Source: Pseudomonas pudica (GTDB taxonomy: Bacteria; Pseudomonadota; Gammaproteobacteria; Pseudomonadales; Pseudomonadaceae). From it: DNA of 64,000 nucleotides. Shown here in pieces: positions 48,850 to 59,400 of the stretch. Position 1 is the first letter of the stretch; every line of letters begins with the position of its first letter. The notes beneath the pieces are model-generated. The model had not been told where the DNA came from. It saw only the letters and a list, made by a program, of their open reading frames with translations, and made no database searches. A program made the position numbers and the translations under genes. Location: positions 16,015 through 80,014 of the forward strand of contig NZ_JADLJS010000024.1 of NCBI RefSeq assembly GCF_015680405.1, read 5' to 3'.

Positions 48850-49862
48850 GAGCGCCCCCGGAACCGCACGACAGGGCTGCTCTGGCCGTGACGGTCATCG
48901 ACGAAGCTGGTCCAGCCCAGGTAGGCACCCAGGCTGCGGTGCAGGCAGAAGGGAGGCAGTGCGTTCTGCTTCAGGCGCAGCTCCAGGTCATAGGCCAGGC
49001 CATCACGCAGCAGGAAGTCGATCAATGCCCGTAACCGGCCGAAGTTGATGCCGCTGGGCAGCAGGTCGCGCAACTGTGCAGGGTCGAGTTCGCTGATCAC
49101 GATGGTGAACTTGCTGCTGCGTGTTCGCGTGCGGCTGCCCACCATGAAAGTACTGCCCAGCTCACCGTTGCTTCTGCCAAGGCTGACCAGTTGCTTGGCG
49201 GCTGTGGGGACCGAGCGGGTTTCGAACTCGCGAATCTGTACCTGCTTCAAGTCGAAGCAATGGGCAATGATGCCGGCGACCGTGCCTGGCGCACGGCTGC
49301 GGCTGGCAATGACGCCGGCGAAACTGAGCAGCCGGCTCCACGGCAGTGCCGTGTCCCCGCGCAACTGCCTGTCATTCAACCCGAGCAGGGCAAAGATGTA
49401 CTGGGAGAACCCATCGGTAGCTCCCGGCTGAAAGCGGATGTAATAGCGATATTTGCGCCAGATGCGATGCAGCAGGCTGAGCAGGTAGTGGTTGAAGAAA
49501 TCGAAGAACGCCGGCCGCACGCCGATGCCCTGTGCATGCTCGTATGCCACCTGCTCCAGGTAATAGGTGGGCAACGGCGAGTCGGTGCCATGCAAACCCA
49601 TGAAGGTGGTGCACACGCGATAGCGGTCAGCTTCCCCGGGCATGCGTTCGACCTTGTACACGTCGGAAACCGGGAAACTCAGCCGTGGGTCGCTGGCAAG
49701 CCGCACCCTCAGCCGGGTGGCCTGGTCTGGCCAGCGTGGTTCCAGGTCGTCCCCGTGCAAGCCGTGCAGGCGCTCCAGCAACTGGAAAAAGTTGTACTGG
49801 TGTGCTTCGGCCAACAGCTTGTCGGCTAGATCAGCGGTTGTTTGCCGGTCTGGATTGGCCAT
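48846..49862 (-). CDS. tssG: T6SS baseplate protein TssG
   Basis: 338 residues of the TssG/ImpH/VasB family (YNFFQLLERLHGLHGDDLEP start, TFMGLHGTDSPLPTYYLEQVAYE, FFDFFNHYLLSLLHRIWRKYRY). Wedge component with TssF and TssE. The ATG at 49862 lies 37 bases inside the tssF 3' end; the same frame is open much further upstream within tssF but not coding. Confidence 0.93.
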   Translation of the reverse strand: MANPDRQTTADLADKLLAEAHQYNFFQLLERLHGLHGDDLEPRWPDQATRLRVRLASDPRLSFPVSDVYKVERMPGEADRYRVCTTFMGLHGTDSPLPTYYLEQVAYEHAQGIGVRPAFFDFFNHYLLSLLHRIWRKYRYYIRFQPGATDGFSQYIFALLGLNDRQLRGDTALPWSRLLSFAGVIASRSRAPGTVAGIIAHCFDLKQVQIREFETRSVPTAAKQLVSLGRSNGELGSTFMVGSRTRTRSSKFTIVISELDPAQLRDLLPSGINFGRLRALIDFLLRDGLAYDLELRLKQNALPPFCLHRSLGAYLGWTSFVDDRHGQSSPVVRFRGRS

Positions 49863-51592
49863 GTGTAGTGCTCGTTGTTGGTGGTGTTGATCACTTCCAG
49901 TTGGTGGAAGGAATTGATGCTGGCGTACAGGGCGAAGAAGTGCGCGAGCACGCAACCGAACAGGTACAGGTCGCCTTCGCAGAGGAATGCGCTTTGATCC
50001 AGCTTCAGCCGCGTGCGCAAGCCACGAATGGGCTGGCCCTTGATCAGCCAGTCCAGCGGTTCCGTTTGCACTTCGCGGATGCCATCGAGGCGTTTGCGGG
50101 TGGTGCGTGTCTGCTGGATGTCGTGCAAGGCCGCGAAGTCGTAAGCGCGGATGACCGCTTTGAGCGGCTCGGCCGAGAGCAGCGACAGGTAGTTGAGCGA
50201 CATGTTGGAAATCAGGGCCCATTGCAGCTGGCCGTCCAGCACCGGCCTGTACGGGCGGGTGGGTGTACGGATGTTGGTATAGGTGGCCAGGGGCGGCGTG
50301 ATCTCGGTGAGCACGTTGATGTCATCGATACCCAACGCCAGCGGCAGGTCGCGGTTGGTGCAGGTCAGGTCGATGGACGCTGTTTCCAGTTCGCCGATGT
50401 AGGCGTTGGCATCGGCGCGCACGAAAGCGATGCGATGGGTGACGCCATCGCCGCGCAGGGAGTCCTCGAGTGTGTAGCGGTAGTACAACGCTGTACGCCC
50501 CTGCACATGCTCGATCTCATGGGCGAAGGACTCGAAGGGGCGGAAGGTTCTCAGGTGTTCGCCGGTACTCCCGTCAGTCGTGGTGCGGGTGCTGATGACC
50601 CGATCGACACTGAAGATTTCATAGGCGTGCCGCTCCTTGCCTCTGGGCACAAGCTCGACCTGGGCGGGCCGGCTGGACAGGTCGATGGGCTCGGCGCTGT
50701 GCTCGAACAGGTTCACTGCCGGGGCGCAGAACAGGCTGAAGTCTGCTTTGCCGACCCGCAGCGAATCAGGTAACTGCCGGGTGAAGTGAAATTCGAGGCC
50801 GACACGCTGAGCCGCTTGATCAGGCCAGACTTTCTCCAGGCCGGTCATGCTGACGAAGTGAAAACGCTCGGGAAATATGAAGTACTCCTGCAGGATCCGG
50901 TAACCGTCAAAGACGTTCTGTGGGTAAGGCAGCAGTGCTTCGTCCGTGCTGAAACCCGGGAAGACGATGCTGCTGGCCGGCAGCCGGCGTACCTCACCAT
51001 TGACTGTCACCGAGACGTGCTTGAGGTATTGAGCGATCCACAGGTACAGCGTGCGGGCAGTTTGGGTATCACCACTCAGATGAAAGTCGAAGCTGGCGCA
51101 GCCCAGGGTGTTCAACGGCCGCTCGACCAAGCTTTGCAGGTCGATGCGAACCACCGAACTGTCAAGTGTCTGGGTAGCGCTTACCGACTCGATCTCGAAC
51201 GGGTGAATGTCCACTGCCGTGCAGGTGCGGAATTCGCAGGGCACTCCATCCACGGGGCTGGAAAACAACCGCGAGCCTTTGGCGATGGTTTGCGACTGGC
51301 TGAGCGCTTGCTTGCGCGGCGTGAACTGGATGATCGTGGCGCTCGGCAGCGGCCGCAGGTAGTTGGGCCACAGCAACTGCAGCATGGGGTGCGTCAGCTC
51401 GGGCAGGTCGTCCTCCAGCTTGAGCCGCAGTTTGGCCGTGAGGAACGCAAAGGCTTCCATCAGGCGCTCGACATCCGGGTCGCTGCCACCCTTGCCTAGC
51501 AGGCGGGCAAGTTGTGGGTTGTCCTGGGCGAAGTCGTTCCCCAGTTCATATAGGTAACGCAACTCTTCGCTGAATCGATCCTTGAGTGACAT
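49826..51592 (-). CDS. tssF: T6SS baseplate protein TssF
   Basis: 588 residues of the TssF/ImpG/VasA family: FSEELRYLYELGNDFAQDNPQLARLLG start, DPDVERLMEAFAFLTAKLRLKLEDDLPELTHPML and DINVLTEITPPLATYTNIRTPTRP. Wedge subunit of the baseplate. Three bases downstream of tssE and overlapping tssG. Confidence 0.95.
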   Translation of the reverse strand: MSLKDRFSEELRYLYELGNDFAQDNPQLARLLGKGGSDPDVERLMEAFAFLTAKLRLKLEDDLPELTHPMLQLLWPNYLRPLPSATIIQFTPRKQALSQSQTIAKGSRLFSSPVDGVPCEFRTCTAVDIHPFEIESVSATQTLDSSVVRIDLQSLVERPLNTLGCASFDFHLSGDTQTARTLYLWIAQYLKHVSVTVNGEVRRLPASSIVFPGFSTDEALLPYPQNVFDGYRILQEYFIFPERFHFVSMTGLEKVWPDQAAQRVGLEFHFTRQLPDSLRVGKADFSLFCAPAVNLFEHSAEPIDLSSRPAQVELVPRGKERHAYEIFSVDRVISTRTTTDGSTGEHLRTFRPFESFAHEIEHVQGRTALYYRYTLEDSLRGDGVTHRIAFVRADANAYIGELETASIDLTCTNRDLPLALGIDDINVLTEITPPLATYTNIRTPTRPYRPVLDGQLQWALISNMSLNYLSLLSAEPLKAVIRAYDFAALHDIQQTRTTRKRLDGIREVQTEPLDWLIKGQPIRGLRTRLKLDQSAFLCEGDLYLFGCVLAHFFALYASINSFHQLEVINTTNNEHYTWPIQTGKQPLI

Positions 51593-51595
51593 AGG

Positions 51596-52006
51596 TCACC
51601 TCACTCGGGTGTGGCGGTTATGGCCATTGACCAGTAGTTCCAGTTGCAACTGCTCCGTGTGGTTGTTGACCTGCACGTGGCAGTCCAGCCTGAAATGCAG
51701 TTCCAGCGGGGCATGGCAATCGGGTACGGCCTTGAGCGCGCGCACATGCACACGCGGCTCAAAGCGCTGAATGGTGCGGCGGATGTCCGCGCTCACCTGT
51801 TTCAGGAGGTCGCCACTGCTTGCGTCGTGCCCGTTGAAGTCACTCAGGCCCAGCTCAGGGCTGCTTTGCGAGCAACCCTGACGAGCATTGAGCAGCGTTT
51901 CCAGGTGGCGCTTGATGGCGGCGAACTTCTGGGTAGCGTTCTCTTGCCTGGAGGGCACCCGGTTTGCGTGTTGATCTGTCACCAAACGGTCGAAAAAACC
52001 ACTCAT
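51596..52006 (-). CDS. tssE: T6SS baseplate protein TssE (gp25-like)
   Basis: 136 residues with the gp25-like fold: FFDRLVTDQ start, KRHLETLLNARQGCSQSSPELGLSDFN and a late RFEPRVHVRALKA strand carrying the conserved EPR segment. Links the baseplate to the first sheath ring. Its ATG overlaps the tssC stop by 4 bases. Confidence 0.93.
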   Translation of the reverse strand: MSGFFDRLVTDQHANRVPSRQENATQKFAAIKRHLETLLNARQGCSQSSPELGLSDFNGHDASSGDLLKQVSADIRRTIQRFEPRVHVRALKAVPDCHAPLELHFRLDCHVQVNNHTEQLQLELLVNGHNRHTRVR

Positions 52007-53493
52007 TGGGTATCAAGCCGACCTACCAGGGAGATCTCGAAATTCGCCCCCATGTACTTGAAGTGCGGGCGCACGGCGAGCGAGACCTGATACCAACCCG
52101 GATCACCGGCAACGTCCGACACCTCGACCTTTGCAGCACGCAACGGGCGACGGCTGCGCACATCGGCTGACGGGTTCTCCTGGTCGGCAACGTACTGCCT
52201 GATCCATTTGTTCAGTTCGGACTCAAGGTCCTTGCGCTCTTTCCAGCTACCGATCTGCTCGCGCTGCAGCACTTTGATGTAGTGGGCCAGCCGGTTGACG
52301 ATGAACAGGTAGGGCAACTGGGTGCCGAGCTTGTAGTTGGTTTGCGCTTGCAGGCCTTCCGGGGTCTTGGGGAAGTTCTTCGGTTTTTGTACCGAGTTGG
52401 CCGAGAAGAACGCGGCGTTGTCGCTGTCCTTGCGCATGGTGAGGGCAATGAAGCCTTCTTCGGCCAGTTCGAACTCCTTGCGGTCGGAAATCAGGACCTC
52501 GGTCGGAATCTTGGCCTGCAGCTGACCCAGGGACTCGTACAGGTGCACCGGCAGGTCCTCGACGGCACCACCCGACTGCGGGCCGATGATGTTCGGGCAC
52601 CAGCGGTAGCGGGCAAAGCTGTCATTGATGCAGCTGGCCAGCAGGAAGGCGGAGTTGCCCCACAGATAGTTGTCATGCCGCCCGGCGATGTCCTCGTCGT
52701 AGGTGAAGCTCTGGACCGGGTTTTCTTGCGGGTGATAGGCAGAGCGCAGCATGAAACGCGGCCCGGTCAGCCCGGTATGACGGGCATCCTCGCTTTCACG
52801 GAACGCACGCCACTTGGCATGCCGGGGGCCGGCGAAAATGTCCTTGATCTCCTTCAGATTGGGCAGCTCTTCAAAGCTGCTCAGGTTGAAGAACTCAGGA
52901 GAGGGCGCAGCGAGAAAAGGTGCGTGTGCCATGGCACCGACCGAGGCCATGTAACTCAGCAGTTTTATATCGGGAGAAGATGGGCCGAAGCTGTAGTTGC
53001 CAACAATCGCTGCAACGGGTTCACCACCAAATTGGCCATAACCTGCGGTGTAAACATGCTTGTAGATGCCGCTGCAAGTGATATCGGCGGCATTCTCGAA
53101 GTCATCGAGCAAGTCATCTTTGCTGACATGCAAGACTTCAAGCTTGATGTTCTCGCGGAAGTCGGTTCGGTCGACCAAGAGTTTGAGGCTGCGCCACGCG
53201 GATTCAAGTTGCTGGAACTCGGGTTGATGCAGGATGGCATCCATCTGCTTGCTGAGCACCCGATCCAGTTCAGCGATCATCTGGTCGACGCGATGTTTGT
53301 TGATGAGTTGATCAGGGTCATGGCTTTTAAGGATTTCGGCGATAAAAGCAGATACACCCTGGCGAGCGACTTGATAGCCCTCTTGAGTAGGCACCAGCCT
53401 GGTTTCTGCCATGATCTGATCGAGCAGGGTGGCGTTGCTCAGTGTTTCGGTTGTTGTTTCAACCGCGACGGTCGTGCTGTTTTGCTTTGGCAT
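52003..53493 (-). CDS. tssC: T6SS sheath large subunit TssC
   Basis: 496 residues of the VipB/ImpC family (KLLVDRTDFRENIKLEVLHVSKDDLLDDFE, FGGEPVAAIVGNYSFG, FLAAPSPEFF, YLWGNSAFLLASC). With TssB it forms the contractile sheath. The N-terminal LLDQIMAETR segment resembles the part of VipB that binds ClpV after contraction, although no clpV gene is seen nearby. Confidence 0.97.
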   Translation of the reverse strand: MPKQNSTTVAVETTTETLSNATLLDQIMAETRLVPTQEGYQVARQGVSAFIAEILKSHDPDQLINKHRVDQMIAELDRVLSKQMDAILHQPEFQQLESAWRSLKLLVDRTDFRENIKLEVLHVSKDDLLDDFENAADITCSGIYKHVYTAGYGQFGGEPVAAIVGNYSFGPSSPDIKLLSYMASVGAMAHAPFLAAPSPEFFNLSSFEELPNLKEIKDIFAGPRHAKWRAFRESEDARHTGLTGPRFMLRSAYHPQENPVQSFTYDEDIAGRHDNYLWGNSAFLLASCINDSFARYRWCPNIIGPQSGGAVEDLPVHLYESLGQLQAKIPTEVLISDRKEFELAEEGFIALTMRKDSDNAAFFSANSVQKPKNFPKTPEGLQAQTNYKLGTQLPYLFIVNRLAHYIKVLQREQIGSWKERKDLESELNKWIRQYVADQENPSADVRSRRPLRAAKVEVSDVAGDPGWYQVSLAVRPHFKYMGANFEISLVGRLDTQ

Positions 53494-53510
53494 GGGGACG
53501 CTCCGTTGTC

Positions 53511-54014
53511 TCAGTCTTCTTTTGGCGCCTCGAGCACCAGGTCAAGTTCTTCTGCCAGTTGTTTGCGCGCCTGTTCGTTATTCAGCAGGTGCTGCAGTTG
53601 CTTGCGGAAAGTGGGCACATTGCCCAGCGGGCCTTTCAGCGCGACCAATGCCTCGCGGAGCTCCAGCAGCTTGTTCAGCTCCGGTACCTGGCGGGCGATG
53701 CTGTCTGGCCCGAAATCGTTGATGGACTTGAACTGCAGGTTGACCGCCAGCTCTGCGTCGGGGGCAGTGCTGAGCATGGATGGCACTGACATGGCGAGGC
53801 TGACATCGGCGTCGCTCAACACATCGTTGAAACTGTGTTTGTCGATTCGCATGATCGAACGGTCTTCCAGCGCGCGGGCATCATCCAAGCCGAAATCGCC
53901 TAGTACCAACATCTTGTGTGGCAGCTCCACCTCGGCTTGTTCGCCGTCGGTGGCCGGTACGTACTTGATGTTTATGCGTTCTTTGGGTGCAACGGAGCCC
54001 GAGCGTTTATTCAT
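53511..54014 (-). CDS. tssB: T6SS sheath small subunit TssB
   Basis: 167 residues of the VipA/ImpB family (KSGSVAPKERINIKYVPATDG-like start, ELPHKMLVLGDFG, LQFKSINDFGPDSIARQVPELNKLLELREAL). First gene of the minus-strand tss operon. ATG 54014 chosen for the standard length; an in-frame codon at 54056 lies within a small inverted repeat. Confidence 0.95.
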   Translation of the reverse strand: MNKRSGSVAPKERINIKYVPATDGEQAEVELPHKMLVLGDFGLDDARALEDRSIMRIDKHSFNDVLSDADVSLAMSVPSMLSTAPDAELAVNLQFKSINDFGPDSIARQVPELNKLLELREALVALKGPLGNVPTFRKQLQHLLNNEQARKQLAEELDLVLEAPKED

Positions 54015-54044
54015 GGGTGTCAGCCTTCGTGAAGTTTTGATATA

Positions 54045-54083
54045 TGTAGGAAGCATCCTACAAAGTTGTGTTTAAATTTAAAC
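54045..54083. promoter_or_regulatory. Inverted repeats in the tssB-tagO divergent gap
   Basis: The 299-base gap 54015-54313 is AT-rich and must hold promoters for both T6SS transcripts. Seen near tssB: tgtagga-agca-tcctaca (54045-54062, perfect) and the 14-bp palindrome gtttaaatttaaac (54070-54083). No convincing sigma54 -24/-12 element was found. Operator or leader hairpin roles are guesses. Confidence 0.35.
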
Positions 54084-54313
54084 GTAGTTGGCTTCTCGCT
54101 ATGTGCGTGTAAAAAACCATGCACCGAAAAAATATTGTGCGTCGAGCGTGAAAGTGTAAGGAAATATTTGGTTGTGAATATTGTTTTGTCTGTACTAGCC
54201 TTTGTTTTGTTTCGATGCTCCACTATCCGGTAGTTATATTTGATGACTGCTGTAGAAGCGTGACTGATCAGTCGGATAGCGCTGTTGCCATATTTGATGA
54301 GTGAGTGAAACCA

Positions 54314-54946
54314 ATGATTGTCCGCTATGCATATGGCGTTGGGCTTTCGATGTTGCTCTCCCTGGCGCCAAGTTTGGCAAGCCAGACCAGGGACTGCCCG
54401 CGGATCGTTTCCAACGTCGAGCGCCTGGCTTGTTTCGACCAGGCCGCTGGCACGCCGGCGCATGTGACGAAACTGCAATGGTCCGCGCCGGAGCAGGATT
54501 CGCCCACGCTGCGTCGTGTGATGACCCATGAGGCGGGGCGGCCGCCGGAGGAGCTGACGTTTCGCCTCGAAAAAGGGGATGACGGGCTGATGATCTCAGC
54601 GCCCGCAATCGCTGCGGTCGCACCGTACCCCTACCTGGTGATCAGTTGTGTGCAGAACATTTCCAGGTTGCAACTGGTTACCGCACAACCCATCGATGCC
54701 GGTCGGGTGATGGTGCGATTGCAGGGGGAGCGTGGCTCCACTCTCGCTACACCCTGGCAGGTGACGGAAAACGGTCAGGTGCTTGACGCTGGCAGGGGAT
54801 TGCCGGGCATCGAGCAGATCAAGCCACTGATCGGGGCCCATCGCATTCAGGTCGAGAGCGACAACCCGGCCGTCGATGGGCTGGTTTTCGACGCTCAGGG
54901 GCTGGACCCACTCATCGATGAGGCGCGCAAGGCATGTCGCTGGTAG
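54314..54946 (+). CDS. tagO: T6SS-associated exported protein TagO/VasI family
   Basis: 210 residues with a signal peptide (YGVGLSMLLSLAPSLAS) and the Cys-pair start of the VasI family (DCPRIVSNVERLACFDQAAG), followed by strands typical of the group (PYLVISCVQNISRLQLVTAQPI, MVRLQGERG). A periplasmic accessory protein; its precise job is not established. ATG 54314 used; a GTG nine bases earlier is in frame. Overlaps tssA by 13 bases. Confidence 0.82.
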   Translation: MIVRYAYGVGLSMLLSLAPSLASQTRDCPRIVSNVERLACFDQAAGTPAHVTKLQWSAPEQDSPTLRRVMTHEAGRPPEELTFRLEKGDDGLMISAPAIAAVAPYPYLVISCVQNISRLQLVTAQPIDAGRVMVRLQGERGSTLATPWQVTENGQVLDAGRGLPGIEQIKPLIGAHRIQVESDNPAVDGLVFDAQGLDPLIDEARKACRW

Positions 54947-56424
54947 CAGAGGTCACCGCAGAGGAAATTGCCCGGTTGCTTGCCCCCATCGACGCGCAGA
55001 ACCCTGCCGGGCTGTTCGACGTGGAGAACGAAACCTACCAGGCCATCGACCAGGAAATGGTCAAGCTGGGTGGGTTGCAGGAGCCGTCCATCGACTGGGC
55101 GTATATCGAAGAAGCGTCCCGCCAGTACCTGGGCCAGGAGTGCAAGCACCTGCGCATCGTCGCCCATCTCGGTGTCGCCTGGCTGCGCAGCCAATGCTGG
55201 GAGCGCTGGGTTTTTACCCTCGCACTGCTGGCCGGCATGGTCGAAGCCTATTGGGAAAGTGCATACCCGAAACCGGGCCCCAAAGGGTTCCTCGGCAAGC
55301 GCAAGCTGGTTGGCCTGATGCTCAACCGTCTGCTCGTGGCGTTGCCGCGCCTGGACCGCTTCACGTTCAGCCCCGCGCACGCCGCGGCGGCTCAGGGCGC
55401 GCTGCAACGTCTGCACCAGCAGCGGGAAGCAGCGCAGCTCGATGAAGCGGCCCTTGGCGAACTGGAGCGCCTGCTAAGCAAGCACACCGAACTTTCAAAC
55501 GGCCGTGCCGAGCCTGCCACGGACAAGCCCCCTGCAAAGGGCATCAAGGCTGCGCCACTGGCCGAGGTCATCGCCACGCCGACTCCCCGTGTGTCGTTGG
55601 GCAACGAGCGGGAATCACGAAGGGCCATGCTGACCATGGCCGAGCTGATCAATCAACAGGACCCGTACGATCCTGCTGGCTACCAGTTGCGTCGGTTCGG
55701 CTTGTGGGCACACATCCAGGCGCCGCCTCAAACCAGGCAAGGCAACCGCACGGAGCTGATGGCGGTGCCGCAGGACATTGCCGGTGACTATGAAGATGCC
55801 ATTGCCGCTACTGCAATCGACGCGGCACTGCTCCAGCGGATCGAAAAGAGCGTGACGGCTTGCCCCTACTGGATTCGCGGCAGTTTTCTGGCAGCGAGTG
55901 CTGCCACGCGGCTGGCGATGGGCGAGGTAGCTGAGGCCATTCGCGCTGCGACCGCGCGGTTCGTGCAGCGCATGCCCGCGCTGCAGCAGTTGTGCTTCAG
56001 CGACGGCAAGGTATTTGTCGATGACCAATGCCTGGCGTGGCTCAGGGGGGCGCAAGGGCAATCCGATTCGGGCGCAGCCTCTCAGGAATTCGCCACGTTG
56101 CGAGAGGAACTGGCCTGCCAACTGGAAACGAGTGGCGTAGAAGCGGTGTTGCTCAGGCTGCAGGGCATGCAGGTGGACTTCCGCAGCCTGCGTGAGCGCT
56201 GCCATACCACCATGATCGCGGCTGATCTGCTGGCTGCTCGGGGCGTGTCCTGGCTGGCCCAGGACTTGTGCGCAGGCGTTGCCCGAACGATGCAGGAAAG
56301 CACCGCCAGCGCCTGGGAGCCTGAGGTGTTTCAACGCCTTCAGCAGCACGCGTGCACTGTCCCTCGCGGGTTGATTGGAACAAGGAACGGGAGTCACGAT
56401 GAATCAACTGTGGAAGCATCTTAA
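54934..56424 (+). CDS. tssA: T6SS cap/assembly protein TssA
   Basis: 496 residues: N-terminal ImpA domain (EEIARLLAPIDAQNPAGLFDVENETYQAIDQEMVKLGG.. SIDWAYIEEASRQYL, LRIVAHLGVAWLRSQCW) and a long C-terminal VasJ-type region. It starts sheath assembly at the membrane complex and may stay at the distal end. Starts inside tagO and overlaps tssM by 26 bases, so the three plus-strand genes are coupled. Confidence 0.9.
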   Translation: MSLVAEVTAEEIARLLAPIDAQNPAGLFDVENETYQAIDQEMVKLGGLQEPSIDWAYIEEASRQYLGQECKHLRIVAHLGVAWLRSQCWERWVFTLALLAGMVEAYWESAYPKPGPKGFLGKRKLVGLMLNRLLVALPRLDRFTFSPAHAAAAQGALQRLHQQREAAQLDEAALGELERLLSKHTELSNGRAEPATDKPPAKGIKAAPLAEVIATPTPRVSLGNERESRRAMLTMAELINQQDPYDPAGYQLRRFGLWAHIQAPPQTRQGNRTELMAVPQDIAGDYEDAIAATAIDAALLQRIEKSVTACPYWIRGSFLAASAATRLAMGEVAEAIRAATARFVQRMPALQQLCFSDGKVFVDDQCLAWLRGAQGQSDSGAASQEFATLREELACQLETSGVEAVLLRLQGMQVDFRSLRERCHTTMIAADLLAARGVSWLAQDLCAGVARTMQESTASAWEPEVFQRLQQHACTVPRGLIGTRNGSHDESTVEAS

Positions 56425-59400
56425 ACGTTGGGGCTTGCCCTTGGTGGTCCGTATCGGCCTGGCCATGCCGCTGCTGCTCGGGCTGGGGGCCGCATTGATG
56501 CTGGTTGCAATCTGGTGGCTTGGCCCGCAATGGGTCTGGCACGAGCAGCAGCCGCTGGCTAGCGTGGCGCATCGCGGTTTGGCCAGCCTGACGCTTGTAT
56601 TAGTGCCGCTACTCTGCTGGCTTGTGGTGCTTCGCAGGCGTTTTCGCCGTTTGCAGGCCGAACGCAAGCAGGCGGTGGAAGCTGAACTGGACAACGTGTT
56701 GCCGTTCGTCCAGGCACAAGAGAAAGCCTTGGACCAAGGGCTGGCACGCTATCTGGACAATGCGGGTGGCAGGCGTGCCTTGTACCGACTGCCGTGGTAT
56801 CTGGTGGTGGGGGACCAGCAGGCCGGCAAGACCAGTTTCATCGACCGTACCGAACAGAGTTTTTCCCTGACCCGCATCGACAAGGCACAAGCGCGAGGCA
56901 GGCAAGCGCAGGTGCTGGCTTATCCGATAGGCTGGTGGGTCAGTAACGATGCGGTGATCATCGACCCGCCGGGCGCTTTCGTCCGCCAGGAGTCGTTGGC
57001 AGGTTCATCAGCCGAGGAGTCGGACACGTCGAAAGCACCACCCGCAACCTCGGCCAGGTTGTGGGAACACATGCTGGGCTGGTTGGTGCGTAACCGAAGC
57101 CAGAGGGCACTCAACGGCTTGCTGTTGGTCGTTGACCTGCCTGCGCTATTGCATGGCACGCCTGAGCAACGTGTCGCCTTGGCGCATGTGCTGCGCACGC
57201 GTCTGTATGAAGTGAGCAGTCAGTCGGGCTCGCGCCTGCCGCTGTATGTGGTCCTGGCCAAATTCGATCTGCTGGACGGTTTCGATCAGCTGTACGCCGG
57301 GCTTCCCGCCGCCATGCGGGAAAACATGCTGGGCTTCACCTTCAAACTGGATGCGGTCGGCACGTTCGATGCCTGGCTGGATGAATATGGCGATCATTAC
57401 GACCGGCTGATCAGTCAATTGTTTGAACAGGTAGTGGATCGGCTCGATGTATTGGGCGGTGCGCCATTGCGTGTTCGCTTGTTCTCGTTGCATGCCCAGT
57501 TGATCGGGCTGCGTCCGATACTGCTGGATTTCCTGAAGGAAACCCTCGCAAGTGACCGCTTCACCACGCCTGCCTTGGTACGTGGCGTGTACTGGTCTTC
57601 GGTCTTGCAGCAGGGCGACATGCTCAATGCGTTCGTGCGTGAGGCGGCACAGCCGTACAAGACCGAGTTTCCGCTGCGTGAAGGCAAGGCGCAGGGGCAG
57701 GCGCTGGTCTACTTCATTCAGCACGCCTTCCGGCGAGTCATCTACCAGGAGGCCGGCCTTGCCGGGGACAACATCAAGGTAGCGCGCAACAAACGTCGGT
57801 TGCTCTGGGTTGGTTCTGCAGTAGGCGTGCTGGCCTTCTGTGTCGCTATCGCCAGTTGGCAACGCTACTTTGACATCAATGGCGCCAAGGCCGCCAACGT
57901 GCTTGCCAAGAGTAGAGAGTACAGTCATCACGAAGTGGACCAGCGTCTGGACCCCACCGGGCGCAACCTGCTGGAGCCGCTGGACCAGATACGCGATGCC
58001 GTGTCGGTGTTTGGCAACTATCGTGCCGCGTGGCCGGGTGTTTCCGACCTTGGCTTGTATCAGGGGCGCGCCATTGGCCCTCGCGTCGATGAGGCCTACC
58101 TGAGCCTGCTCTCCAGGCGTTTCCTGCCAGCCTTGGCCAGCGGTGTGATCGATGCCATGGACGCCGCGCCGCCGGGCAGCGAACAGCAGATGGCTGCACT
58201 TCGGGTTTATCGAATGCTGGAGGACCGCCAGAGCCGCCGCCCCGAATGGGTCGAGGACTGGATGGCCCGGCAGTGGCAACAGAAGTTCCCCGGGCAGGGG
58301 CAATTGCAACGCGACCTCATGCGGCACCTGAAGTATGCCTTGGCCTATGCCGATACCGAACTTCCGCAGTACAGCCAGCGTATGGCGCAGGTGCAGCAGG
58401 TGCTGCGCAAGGTACCGTTGCCAGAGCGGGTCTACGCGAGCCTGAAACAGCAGGCTGGCGAGCAGTTGAATGCTGGCCTGGACCTGCGTCATCAGGTGGG
58501 GCCAGCGTTCGATGTGGTGTATCAGGCCTCTCCCGGCCTCAAGCAGGGCGATGGTGTCCTGATAGCACCAATGCTCACCGCCAAGGGCTTCAAAGAGTAC
58601 TTCGAGCCCCGTAGCCAGCGCTTTGCAGATATGGCGATGATCGACCAGTGGGCACTGGGAGAGCGCGACCAGCTCGATTACTCGGATGCCGACCGGGAGG
58701 CGCTGGGCGAACGGCTACGGAACCTGTACAGCGCCGATTTCATTGACAGTTGGCGTCGTGCCTTGAACGCCTTCTCGGTGGCCGACTTCCGCGACCTGGA
58801 TCATGGCGTCGCGATCCTGGAGCAGTTGACTGGGCCAGCAGCACCCCTGCATCGGTTGTTGGACACAGTGAGGGACAACACTTCGCTTTCATCAGCCTTT
58901 GGCGCTCAGGCGCCTGGAGAGGTGGAAGAGGTGCGACCAACAAGTGGCAGGCCTGATCAACAACAAGCCTGGGCGATTCAGCGGGCCTTTGCCGGGCTGA
59001 GTGCCATGCTGCAGGCAACCGGTGAGAAACCCAGCTACTACGATGAGACGCTTGGTGCCATCGCGGCCGTGCACGACTATGCCAAAGCGGTTCAGGACAG
59101 CCCGGACCGAGGCAAGGCCGCACTCCAGGCCGTGCATCAGCGATTCTCGATGACCGGGCAAGACCCCATCGGCACCCTGCAGAGGGTGGCCACCGGCTTA
59201 CCGGAACCGATCAACCACCAGGTCAGAAAAATGGCCGATCAAACAGCACAAGTGCTGAATGTCGAAGCCCTGCGCGAATTGGAGCGACGCTGGGACGCCG
59301 AGGTTTACAGCTTCTTCCAGCAACGCCTGGCAGGGCGCTACCCCTTCGTCGTGAAAGCTCCCGACGCTTCGCTGGACGACTTTGAAGCCTTCTTCGGGCC

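Noticed and set aside
54015..54313. Sigma54 promoter in the tssB/tagO gap
   Set aside because: Only partial TGGC...GC matches with wrong spacing were found.
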